Shown: piece by piece, positions 1-10,650 of the stretch
Position numbering within the stretch: the first letter of the stretch is position 1
Layout: every line of letters begins with the position of its first letter
Origin: Anarhynchus alexandrinus
Lineage: Eukaryota; Chordata; Aves; Charadriiformes; Charadriidae
Length of the DNA stretch: 64,000 nucleotides
NCBI GenBank assembly: GCA_008711295.1
Contig: VUYV01000090.1
Span: 551,331 to 615,330 of the forward strand
Direction: 5' to 3'
Position numbers and translations under genes: made by a program
The notes under the pieces: generated by a model
Seen by the model: only the letters and a program-made list of their open reading frames with translations
The model's database searches: none
Told to the model about the DNA's origin: nothing

Positions 1-1700
1 TATTATTTGGGGACCTCATCTCATTGTTTCGTCCAAGCTGACAAGAGTCAGGCCAAATCCTTGGTCTAATCCTGTTTACTTATTTACAATTTAAATTAAT
101 TTAAATGACTATGCCACAGGATAATTGGCTCCCTTAAAATACAATAGCAAAATAAAGAGGGTCTAAGCTTCAGCTGTTTTTCAGAGAGGGAGACAACGTG
201 GATCATTTGGTCCTTCCAGCAACAAACCCTGTGACCAGGCTCATTCCCTGCAACCAGAAAAGTCCCGCACCCACGATGAATTTGCTCTGGTCTGTTGGCA
301 TCTGGGACTATTACTCCCCTCTGATTAGCGATCAGTTTTGACTAACAGTTTCAGATACTCTACTGAGCCAGAAAGAGTTCTTGGCAGACCACTGATTTTA
401 AGTGGAGTTTAATGTTTATTCAGGTTAAACACTGTTTGAATGACAGCCATTAGTGCCTTTCACCACAATAGTTAGCAAGTCAGAATTTGTGCACTCAACT
501 AGTTAAACAAGAGCAAAAAAGTCTTGTTTTATTGACAGCCAGAAGAAAGGAGGCAGTTATGCTTCCAATGTTTCTGCTTACTTGATCCTCTTCTTTTCTT
601 TTGTTTTACAGTCGTTCTTGTGGATCACTCTGTATCTATCAAGAGTCTCTAACTTCAGCTTTGGCAATTTGCCTAATATCAGTGCCTTGTAACAAAAAAT
701 CCCTTAGTGGGCTGCTTTGCTGAAGGTCATACTTGTCTTACTTCATAAAAACCATAGAGACAGTGTTCGCGCTTCTCTTTCCCAGGACCTCTGGTTCCTT
801 CATGGTGCTTCTCCATCCAGGTTGCACTGGAAAAGCTTAATTCAACTGGGGGTTCACATTGGACTGTCTTCTATGGAATTTTCCTGAAAAGGAGAATGTT
901 GAAGAACAGTTATGAGAATCCCAGAGTATGTTAAATCTCCGTTGGCTTCTCTTCAGAGCTTAATATATGAGGGGGAAAAAATGCACATCATCTAAGTGTT
1001 TCAATCTTGGTCCTCCCTGATGTCCATGACTGAAGAACAGTAATAACAAGGGACGTCTGATATCTGATATATGTGAAGAGAAGGAAATCTTCACACATAG
1101 AAAATATATGTGTATATAAGGTACTACAGATCATGTAATCTCCCCTGTAATACCTGTCATGACACCATAATATATTTATCCACAACGTAACATACCTGTT
1201 ACAACACCATAACATAATTGCCTTGCATGGAAGATGCAATACATTTTTTTAACAAACTGGCTGCAGGAAAAAAACAGTGATTTTATAGAAATAACAGCTT
1301 TTATATAGCACTTTTCATATTATGAGCAAGATTTACTTTGCAAGTAAATTGCATATACCTTTCTGGTTTATGTAGATGGAAACTAAGTGTCTAAGCATGA
1401 GGGATCATTTAACCTATATATTTTGTTCTCCTGGTGTGTCCATAGGTATTGTTAAAAGTGTCAGTCAGCAAAAGACTTAAGCACGTAGTTAACTTTAAAT
1501 CCTTTAAAAGGCTCAGTCAATGGCAGTACTCTCGGTGTATAATATTGAGTAGATATATAATCTACTCCTGCATAAGATCCTGTAGGAATAGGATCTTATA
1601 TTGGCACCTTCTCTGGGGCACATCATAGTTCTCATTTTTTAATGTAAATTACCATGTAAATTTGTGGCAAAATATGCGTGTTCAGTAAATACGCACAATA
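1..1700. other. AT-rich intergenic DNA, no gene seen
   Basis: No reading frame here resembles a known protein, and I see no splice-flanked exon. The only structure I notice is a short stretch near 1,476-1,600 that looks like an old palindromic amniote repeat, listed separately. The rest is ordinary AT-rich non-coding DNA upstream of the LRRC3B promoter island. Confidence 0.6.
1476..1600. repeat. Possible old amniote palindromic repeat (MITE-like)
   Basis: The stretch contains a run close to GCAAAAGACTTAAGCAC followed by GTTAACTTTAAA and a degraded CAGTCAATGG core. This resembles the widespread amniote repeats built around a palindromic 'CCCATTGACTTCAATGGG' core flanked by 'AAGCAC..GCTTAA' blocks. 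The match is from recognition only, and the copy is strongly decayed. I cannot assign a family name. Confidence 0.35.
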
Positions 1701-1708
1701 CGCCACTT

Positions 1709-2442
1709 AATTTACCCCATGCAACGCTACAGGCTTGGGGAGGAGTGGCTGGAAAGCTGCCTGGCAGAAAAGGACCTGGGAGTGTTGATTGACAACCGGC
1801 TGAACATGAGCCAGCAGTGTGCCCAGGTGGCCAAGAAGGCCAACGGCATCCTGGCTTGTATCAGGAACAGTGTAGCCAGCAGGGCTAGAGAAGTGATTGT
1901 CACACTGTACTTGGCACTGGTGAGGCCGCGCCTTGAGTATTGTGTTCAGTTTTGGGCACCGCAGTGTAAGAAGGACATTCATGTGCTGGAGAGGGTCCAG
2001 AGAAGGGCAACGAAGCTGGTGAAGGGTCTTGAGAATAAGTCTTATGAAGAGCAGCTGAAGGACTTAGGGTTGTTTAGTTTGAAGAAAAGGAGGCTGAGGG
2101 GAGACCTTTTTGCTCTCTACAACTACCTGAAAGGAGGCTGTAGAGAGGTGGGCATTGGACTCTTCTCACAAGTTACAACCAATAGGACAAGAGGAAATGG
2201 CGTCAAGTTGCACCAGGGGAGGTTTAGGTTAGATACTAGGAAAAACTTCTACACTTAAAGAGTTATCAAAGGCTGGAACAGGTTGGCCAGGGAAGTGTTT
2301 GAATCGCCATCCTTGGATGTATTTAAAAGCCGTCAAGATATGGTGCTCAGGGACATAGTTTAGAAGTGGGCCAGGTAGAGTTAGATAACGGTTGGACTTG
2401 ATGATCTTAAAGGTCTTTTCAAGCCATAACGATTCTATGAAT
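1709..2442 (+). mobile_element. CR1 LINE fragment: C-terminal ORF2 and 3' UTR
   Basis: A 5'-truncated CR1 retrotransposon copy. Frame 1 from 1,719 reads 179 codons of the C-terminal part of the CR1 ORF2 polyprotein, downstream of the reverse transcriptase catalytic centre. Recognisable blocks include [50 protein letters not shown] and [16 protein letters not shown] stop at 2,256-2,258 falls where the family usually continues with '[14 protein letters not shown]', and the continuation is still readable (RVIKGWNRLAREVFESPSLDVF), so the copy is mutated. The tail GTTGGACTTGATGATCTTAAAGG and a terminal ATTCTATGA at about 2,430-2,440 mark the CR1 3' end. There is no endonuclease or RT active site, so it cannot move. 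Confidence 0.93.
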
Positions 2443-4026
2443 TTGGCTAATGGTTTTCTACATAACAAAAATAGACATAATTAAAACAAATCAACATAAA
2501 ACTTAATCACACTGATTATTTTGAAAATCTCAAGATAACAGACCCTGGGTACCATGTAGTTCTTCCAGAACAATCAAGTTTTTGTAAGTCCTCACAATTT
2601 TGTATATCTTCAATATCTTCTGAACAGTGTCTCAGATGTCCAAGTCTCAGATGTCTGGAATGAATACCTTTTATGTTATTGTTAGTTGTTGCTGGATGAC
2701 TTTTTTAAAATCTCTTTTTCTTCTGCTTCAGAAACATAATAAATCCACCAAAGTTTCTCATTTTCTGCCCAGACACCCTTCAAACTGCTTCTGGGACAGT
2801 GCTGGTTGCTTCTTATATGTCCCATCGTAAACAATGATTCTTTATGCTAACTTTTTTTTTCCATCTAGCTATTAAACATGACAGCAAGAATTATGCAATA
2901 GAGGATTTGTTTGGAAAACCTCATCTGCAATTTGTACATACAGTCAATGAGACAAGCCCATTTCTTAAATAAAACTGTAGTTTTAAGAGAAGCCTGTGAT
3001 AAATCTAAACCGAGAATATCTTGATGAGCTGAAGCTATAATGTGTCCTTTCCTCCCACCCTTCAGCAACAAAAAGTATCCACAGTTTTGCAATGATAAGC
3101 ATTATATGAAGTTATACCTACTGTACTCTTGTAGGCTGCCAGATGCAAACATTTGAGGGATCTATAATACCATGGTTTATTCATTTTGTTTATGGATCAT
3201 TTGCACTGTCACACTATCCATTATACTTATTAGTGATTAATACAACACTCGCATTTTCTAAGTATATTATTCAGAGGCAATAAGTCATGGAGATGTGCAT
3301 CTGTACTGGTATGACACAAGTACATTTGTTTTCTGTCTTGTTTCACCAGTCAGAGTTGGTTTTCTTTCGTTCCATTCTGTGACTCTCTGGGTAAGAGGTT
3401 AAAAACAAGTTACCACTAGTTATGTTAGTCTACATAGAGGAACAGCTAATCTATGTTTATTCAGTAATGGCTTTCCACATGGAGCCACTTGTGCCTTGCA
3501 ACTGCAGTAAAACACCATGGTGCCCTCGTGAATGCTTTGCCAGAGAGGGTGTTAGATATCTGAGTTCTCATGCAGGGATGCTGAGCACCCTCATCTGTCA
3601 CAAAGATGAAACATCTCATAGCTTAGGGCTGGGAGTCTTCTGAAACCTGCTTTGAACAGGGATTCTCCATGACCAAGCTGTCTGGATGCCCTGCAGTCCT
3701 GTCCTATAAGTGCAGTCAGGGAGGGACTACGGATGGTGGAAGCTCTGAGGCCAGGTCTCTCCTACTAAAGGCAGGTACCTCTGAGAAGCTTTTCCCATGT
3801 GTGCAAGGGAAAGACCTGCAAGCAAATGGCAATATTTTGTGTTGGCACCTTTTTAAATTTTGGCGGGAGTTGCTTTGTTTTTGAATTCTTCATGAGTTTG
3901 TCGCTCCCTGACCAGTGGTACTGGAGACTGTTTGGTGCTCGTAACTCATGGTGTAACCACCTGCACTCCTGGAAGCCCTGGAAAAGTAGAGGCTGTTATT
4001 ACATTATGTTCAAGATTTACATTTCC
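2443..4026. other. Non-coding DNA, nothing recognised
   Basis: Only short chance reading frames (under 100 codons) are present. None shows a domain, signal peptide or splice context that I can support. Confidence 0.55.
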
Positions 4027-4027
4027 T

Positions 4028-5790
4028 CATGATTTAAGGCCAAGAGAGATCATCAGATTGTCTAGTCTGATGTCCTGTATATTGGTGGCTATTAAATGTG
4101 GTACATGCACCTCAAGCCTGAGACAACTACTTTCATTAGCCCATGGTATTTTAGTCCTCGAGAAACCAAACTGTTATGTCTCTAAAGCAGTACCTGAGAT
4201 CTCTGCAATACTTGAGAACTGATAAGGCATGACATGCCCAGACAATCACAGAAACGATCCACGGAAAAAAATCCCCCATCCTTGCCAATGTGAGCTAGAA
4301 AAATCTCTACTGCTCCTGGACTTGGCTTAATTCAGACCCAAGCATCAGATGTCTAAAATAATTTTCTGCATTGGTTTACTCTCTTCCTGGCAAAATAAAT
4401 AATACATGCTTCAAGGGAAAGCAAAAACTTCTACTGCAGAATATATGAGGCCAAATATCCTCTGGGAGGAGTGGAGAAGGGATTCTTCCTCTCTGCTGTA
4501 GGCAGCCAACTGGAGCTCTCAAGTATGGGATTTGATTATACTCATTACCTTAATGCCAACCTGCAAACGTCTGAGTGGGCAGGGTGTAATTCAAGCCATC
4601 TTGTTTCAGCCATAATGGAAGAAGTCGCACAGACGCGGCATTCTAATGGATGTAGGGCTAGAGGGATCACCAGGGGATCTAGACTGATGTGACCCCCTTC
4701 CCTCCCTGTTTGAGGCTGCTCTGTCCATTAGAAGTTCTCCCAGAAGCCAAAGTAAAGCCCCTATTTAAGAAAGACAGCCAGTTTTTAGGACAAGATCAAG
4801 CAACGGTGAGTGCACCACCTCCCTTTGTAAGCTCTTACAGAGTTTAATTACCTTTACTGCTAGGAAATTGCATCTGATTTCAAGGTTGATTACATCTAAC
4901 CTTAAACTTCCAGTCACTGGATTTAGTTGTGCTTTTGTCAGCAAGAGTGAAAAAGCTCACTGCTATCTGTTATCTTTTCCCTGTATCCTCTCAACTTTTT
5001 CTTAAGTAAGTGGAATATGTCCGGCTCCTTAAGCCTCCCATCTCAAGACTTGTACTTGACTCGCAAAATATTTGGATTTTCTCCAATATTTTCTCATCTT
5101 CTTTAAAGTGCAGGCACCAGAACTGTGCTTGATATTTTGGAAACACGCAAGGACTGTGCTGAGTCCTTTCCACAGCATTGCACTGAGCTCTCATGTTCGG
5201 GGTGATTATCTAGGGTAATCACTTTTTATCATTCCCTGAGTCTCTGCTCTCTGAGACAGTGTCCATTCCTACAAGCTTTTGGTTCCCAGAGGTATTAATT
5301 TGCATTTGACTGTAGTAAAATGAATTTAGTGTGCTGCTTGTTGGACAGTGATCATTTAGCCAAATCAAATCACTGCAGAAGTAATATATCTTCTTTATTT
5401 ACTGTGCTAAAATACCTTCTGTCATACGCAAGCCTTTAAAGCAAAGATTTTATCTCATGGCCTGGACTGCTGAAAACAGTATTAAATGGTATTAGGTGAA
5501 GACTGTTTCTGATTCTGCTGGGAAAGCTCCCCATATTGAACAAAACCTCCCCGTTAAAAGACTACATTTTGAAATTTGTCAGTGAGACACTTCTTAATCC
5601 TCGTAATGGGTGACCTGTTAATTCCGTGTAATGCAAGACTCGAAATCAAAATGTCATGTGGCATTAAGTCAACTGCCTTGCAGAAATCCAACTACATCCT
5701 ATCAATACAGCTGCTGTTCTCATGCAGACCTGTAATCTTTTACAGAAAGCTTCTAAATAACCAAAAATTCTGTGTGTCTGAAAAAAAGTG
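4028..5790 (-). mobile_element. Ancient CR1/L3-like LINE relic, minus strand
   Basis: On the minus strand this 1.7-kb stretch follows the 3' half of an old amniote CR1/L3-type LINE in collinear order. At 4,030-4,075 the plus strand reads a decayed 3' tail (TTTAAGGCCAAGAGAGATCATC and TCTAGTCTGATGTCCTG). Around 4,800-4,920 the plus strand carries the degraded antisense of the C-terminal ORF2 (AGAGTTTAATTACC, CTTCCAGTCACTGGAT). Near 5,100-5,130 is the antisense of the EYC.QFW.P block (GGCACCAGAACTGTGCTTGAT). Near 5,645-5,700 is the antisense of the RT motif A region (AAAATGTCATGTGGC, AAGTCAACTGCCTTGCAGAA). Many indels and stops show that the insertion is far older than the other CR1 copies here. 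Identification is by eye, and family assignment needs a repeat library. Confidence 0.75.
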
Positions 5791-5799
5791 TGTCTGACA

Positions 5800-8700
5800 G
5801 GGCCTAGCTTCCACTAACCTATTTTGACTAGCATTAAATATATTTGTTCTCCAGTTCTTTTTCTAATATTTAAGTATCCCAGAAATGCAGGCTATTTTGT
5901 GAGCAGCCCAAACCACCAATTTCAAGTAATGGATGGCACATAACAGAAAAATATACTTCCCTTCTTAAATTTTTCCCTAAATCAGAGCTAGGTGGAGTAT
6001 GAGCTGAACTAGTTGAGCTTATTTACAACCGCTGTTTCTCCTTCAGAGCTAATGAATTATTGACAGGCTAAGGATTTTCTGTTATTTAAAACAGAAACTC
6101 TCTTCCATAATACAGTGCAACTCCTCGCTATGCAGAAAAGGGAGTACGTGCAAAACTAGCGAGATCTTTCAAAATGACAGACCCTGCCAAATACAAGAAA
6201 ACAGAAGCTACTGGTATTTCTTGAAGAGATGGTTTCAGGCCCAAATCCTTGAGAGAGTAGCAGTGCTTAGAAATCAAGATGGTTTCCAGAACTATGCCCA
6301 TTGCTAGCGCAGGGCTTAAGTGAGATTAAGGAACACAAGAGATTTGGACCAGCCCTCTGCAAAGATGGCTTTTCTCCATCAGTAATGTTCATGGGGCAAA
6401 ACCTCAGCACCTATAAATGGAGTGGCAGAGCCCATGGGCTGAGAGGAGCATGAAGACTCTCGGCATCATCAACCCAGAGAGAGAGCAGGAGCAGGTGTCC
6501 AGTTTAGTAATACAGCTATACTGTGAACACTATAGTTTGTGTTGCTTTTAGTGTTCCTGGGATGCAACATTTCGTGCTTTTTGCTGCTCTTGTGACTCAG
6601 TGCAGACTACTGCTCTGGGCGTGTCCTCCCTTTGAGCATGGAGTAATCCCAAGGAGAATGTGCTACTGACACATCTTTGCACTGTCCTCTACAAAAAAAA
6701 TAAATTAAACTCTGGCCCATGAACAGGAGAAATATTCCTTCTAAACTCCTAAGCATGTGTTGCTAAAGGTAAGACCATAGTGAGATTTAGTTCTTTAATG
6801 TATCTCCATCTAGAACATGGATTTCATACCATTGTTGGCTATGAAAAGAATTAATCCTCTAGTAAAAGGAATACTAGTAAATGGATAAGAAGGTGGTCAC
6901 TCAATTTATCTCAGCACTGGAAAAAGCCATATTCTTTGCTGATTTTTGTACAAAGTTATGAATATCTGGGAAGCTTAAAAGAATAGATGGTACCAGATGA
7001 TTCTTTAATTTAGCCATTGAAATACTTTGTTAATGTTTATAAATTTTTAAGGATCCAATCCTGTAAAGTCTAATTTGTATGAATAACCCTTATTCAAAAA
7101 CAGAATTATGTAGTGGTTTTTGCACTAGAAAGAATAATTTGTGTAAAGGTTGGTAGTACTGGGCCCTTAAGTATTGATAAACACTTATCAAAATTATTTT
7201 ATGAGGTAAACCTAAGAACCGCCTGATGTCACCTATTATTTTATGCTCCCTAATTTTCATAACTATATGTAGAAGTCAGCAAGTATTAGCAGTTCCTTTC
7301 TTATCTGAGGGCAGCCAAATGACCTTCTCCTTACCCTTTAAACTTATACTCTTTCCTAACAGACGACTAATCCTTTCACTTCTACTTATCATGTAAAACG
7401 GACATGCAATGCCAATAAGCTAATGAGCAAATCTGCTAGTGGGTTTGTTCATGGAGCTAAGAAGTTTCTTTCACCTAGAATAATAATATATTCTTTCTAC
7501 TTCACACGCAGACAACTGACGGAGGGCATGACATCAGCTGTATTTCAGTTCTTCAAAATCTGTGACATTTTTAACAGCGAGTAGCTGTGCATCCCTTCAC
7601 AGTGATTTTCCCCAGAAAAATTACTTTCTTCTCTTTTTCAAAGATACACTAAACATCCATTAATTTCAACTGAAGTTATAAATGCTTAGATGCTCTCAGG
7701 AGTGAGTCTTTGAATACAAACCTGCAAACCAGCTACTCATGTGCAGCTGGTCAAAAAACTTTTTATAAGCTGCAATTTCAACAACAAAAATAAGTATTTC
7801 TATTTTTTGTGAGGTTCTTTTTTCCTTAACACAAACAATCACATTTAAATCAATAGGATGAATAACATAATGGATAATGCAGTAACTTAAGTTATGCAAG
7901 GTAAGATCAGTCTTCCCTTATATTGTTTTGATATTTAACTATGCAAATGGGTCATTCCACAAAGTACAACTAGAGGTTCAGTTTTAAAGGGAAATTACTG
8001 CATGGAAGACATCCATTTTTATCTAATCCAATAAACTTTTTTTTTTTTTTTTACTGTTGAGCCAGATGAAAAGCAGATCTGCTACTCTTTTTTGTTAAAA
8101 AAAATATTTAACAGCAGCAAGTCACTCCAAAGAGGTTTGCAATGCTTATCATATGAATATTAGTATTGTGGGTATGAGCATCCATCCTGGGTTCTGTACC
8201 CAGTTGTCAGATGCCTATATACTGAACAGTGAAAATATAAACACAAGCTGAATTTGAAGAAATAGCTCCCGCACATTAGATTTTGGGTTCTCAGCAATGA
8301 TTAATATTTTTCTACTGCCTTAAAATGAATCTGAGTTGGTTTCAGTTAAAGGAATAAAACTCACAAAGCCTGAAAATCATTTCCCAAATAATACAGGGCT
8401 GGCAGTGCAGCCATGGCTGCTTCTGGTCACTGACTTCATGACACGATCCAACACCTTGTAAACAGGAATGCATGCTCATGTACTAAGTTTTTATTTTTTA
8501 ACTCATTACGTCTTCAAAGCTCGGTTGAGTCAGGCAGCGTGAGGAATGTGTAAGGAACAGACGAAAGTGATTTTTATCAAGTTTCTTCATATTTGCTATT
8601 TCCTCTTATAAGAATTTAAAATGATAGGCGTACATAAAAGTGTTCATGAGCCAATTTGCAAATATTCTCAGGAGCAAAAAAGCAAGTTTTAATTTAATAC

Positions 8701-9515
8701 AAAGGCCTAGTACATATATATCACATCTTGCTAATATGATTCAGGGAGATTACTCAGGGAGGTAAGTATTTACTTGGGTAAAGACTCCCAGGACTGAGGT
8801 TTAATGATAGAGAATGGCATTTAGCAGTGTATTAGTTGCACATTTTTCCTTCTCTGTGTCCCCCCTCCCCCCCCAAGACCACCTATCTGTGGCCGTAGTA
8901 GCGGTCCCTCTGACCCAGCAGTTTCTTTTTAACAATGGCCTATATGGAGATGAGTTTTGTATAGTTAGAACGCAAAAAAAGCCTTGAAGAAACCCAAACC
9001 AATTCATTTTCTGTTCCACGTAGCATCTTAGGCGGCTTTCACCTTAAAGCAAACCAGCTACCAAGCAAAGATGCATCTTTCTAAAACCTTTCTACCTTGG
9101 TGCTCTCAACTGGAGACAAGCAACAGAATCCTTTGCTGCACGAGGTAAACGGAAAGTTTACTTTGCAGAGCCACAGTAGAAAAGTGCACAACAGAGAATG
9201 CACGTCTGAGTGAGAGAGGCAACCAACCCGTGCCGTTCCTTCAAGCCTGTATTTTGACAGTCCACGCAACTGCCGCAACATCGCACATTTCACAGAAGCA
9301 CCTCTCAGAGAAGAAAGTCATCCTGGCAAGAATCACTGTAAACCCAAAAGACAGTTCTAACGCAAGACCAGTTCAAAGGGTTGGTTAGGTTGGGTGCAGA
9401 GTAAGTTCGCCTATCGTAGCAAAAAAACCACCTGTGCAGTAGCAAGTTTGCCAAATCAAATATTGTCTGCTGGCAATAACAGCTTTTCATTCAGATTGGC
9501 AAAACAATTAACCTT
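5800..9515. other. AT-rich upstream region, mostly nothing recognised
   Basis: This is AT-rich non-coding DNA between the old LINE relic and the CpG island. Apart from the possible LTR-like unit at about 6,240-6,740 and a poly-T run near 8,038-8,052, I see no gene or identifiable repeat. It probably includes distal regulatory DNA of LRRC3B, but nothing in the sequence proves that. Confidence 0.5.
6240..6740 (+). repeat. Possible LTR-like or promoter-bearing repeat
   Basis: A TATAAA box at 6,412-6,417 sits in a locally GC-richer segment and is followed 287 bases later by AATAAA at 6,699-6,704 just after an A-run. A short open frame of 33 codons starts at 6,450. TATA box, short transcribed stretch and poly(A) signal are the order expected in a solo LTR, but I could not identify terminal TG/CA ends or a target-site duplication. 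It could equally be a chance arrangement or a single-copy promoter. Confidence 0.3.
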
Positions 9516-9726
9516 ACGCGTGTTTCGCTGGGGGGACCTGGAAGGCACCGGGGAGAGGGAGCAGCAGCACCCTCCGACCGCGGTCCGGCGGTGCTCTCCC
9601 TCCGCCTCTACAGCCAAAATCAGTCCCGGAGAGGGACAGTCACCATCACCCCTACCGGAGGCGGGGGGGAGCAGCTCCCCGCTGTGCCGTGGGAGCGAGA
9701 GGGGANTGGCGCGGCGGCCCCGCGCC

Positions 9727-9734
9727 AGGTGAGG
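9727..9734 (+). promoter_or_regulatory. LRRC3B: Candidate 5' splice donor 1 in CpG island
   Basis: The sequence CAG/GTGAGG gives a near-consensus donor with GT at 9,729-9,730. It is one of three donors that could end the non-coding first exon. Confidence 0.4.
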
Positions 9735-9835
9735 CTGCGCTGCCTGTTGCGCCGCTGGGGCCGCGCCGAGCCCAGGCGAGCCGCGCCGAGCCGAGCCGAC
9801 ACGCCGCGAAGTTTTGGGGGAAGGCGCCGCTCCGC

Positions 9836-9844
9836 CATGTGAGT
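9836..9844 (+). promoter_or_regulatory. LRRC3B: Candidate 5' splice donor 2 in CpG island
   Basis: The sequence CAT/GTGAGT gives a strong donor core with GT at 9,839-9,840. It is a plausible end of the LRRC3B first exon. Choice among the three donors needs transcript data. Confidence 0.45.
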
Positions 9845-10042
9845 TGCGGGGGGACGGGGGCCGCGCTCCGGCGCGGGGAAGAGGGGGGGGTGGGTCGTCG
9901 CGACGGGAGGAAACTCGACGGGGGGAGAGGGAGGGAGGCGAGCAGCGCTGCCGAGGGGCTACCGCCGTGCCGTGCCACCTTGCCCAGCGCTGAGCGGGAG
10001 ATACTCCCCCTCCCCCGGACCGTGTTGGGGAGCCCCCGGCGC

Positions 10043-10051
10043 CCCGTGAGT
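10043..10051 (+). promoter_or_regulatory. LRRC3B: Candidate 5' splice donor 3 in CpG island
   Basis: The sequence CCC/GTGAGT has an ideal intronic half, with GT at 10,046-10,047. It is the third possible first-exon end. Confidence 0.35.
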
Positions 10052-10650
10052 GCGGGGAGGGAGGGGGGCGACGGGGTCGGGGCTCCGCCGAGGCAGAAGG
10101 GCGGCGGGGGCGGCCACCCCCACCCCAGCTTGGGAGGAAGCGAGGGGTTTGAGCCCCGCGCCCCACCATCCCGTACCGGAGAAGCATCAGAAAAGGGGAA
10201 AGGGGGGGTGGGGGGGAAGGCCGCCCACCCGCCCAAATGTCTCTTGTTTCCGAGGCGCCCGGGCGTGTGCGGGGCGGGCAGCCGGAGGTCGCGCCGCTCA
10301 GCGGGCAGGCGGCGGCCGGGGCGCGGAGCGAAGCGGAGCGGGGCTGGCGGGGGAAGGGGGAGGCGGCGGCGGCGGGGAAGGCGCCTCGTGTGTGCGCGTT
10401 GCCGGGGGATTTTTCCACTTTGAGACCTACCAGGACCAGTTGCTACGGTGCCGGCGNCCCCCCCGCCCCCCGGGACGCGCTGGGCGAGCGCAGCCTTGGC
10501 GGGGGGTTTAGGGGGTCCCCGCGGCGGCGGGAGGCTCCGCGGCCGCCCGGAGCCCCCGAGCGGGGCACGGCCGCGACCTCAGAGCCCGCACGGAAAAACG
10601 GGCATGATCGCTTGCAGCGAGCCGGGTACTGGGCACTCTGTGTGTGGAAG

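Larger units (their letters stand above)
9516..10650 (+). promoter_or_regulatory. LRRC3B: CpG island, inferred LRRC3B promoter and first exon
   Basis: Base composition changes abruptly from AT-rich to very GC- and CpG-rich between about 9,516 and 10,650, with multiple GC boxes (for example GGGGCGGG at 10,271-10,278) and no TATA box. This is the only CpG island in the window. It lies about 48 kb upstream of the LRRC3B coding exon on the same strand side, which fits the known gene structure of a non-coding first exon followed by a long intron. Three strong splice donors lie inside it (9,729, 9,839 and 10,046). A YY1-like core (ATGGCGG on the minus strand, about 9,834-9,840) overlaps the middle donor. 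Two ambiguous bases occur at 9,706 and 10,457. Long reading frames here on both strands reflect the lack of stops in GC-rich DNA. A divergent minus-strand transcript from the island is possible but not shown. Confidence 0.75.

Noticed and set aside
9456..10418. 320-codon minus-strand reading frame in the CpG island
   Set aside because: It is rich in Pro, Ser, Arg and Gly in every frame, as GC-rich DNA without stops gives. It has no domain, and equally long frames run on the opposite strand.
9689..10423. 244-codon plus-strand frame in the CpG island
   Set aside because: Same low-complexity GC-rich composition; it reads through strong splice donors and an ambiguous base.
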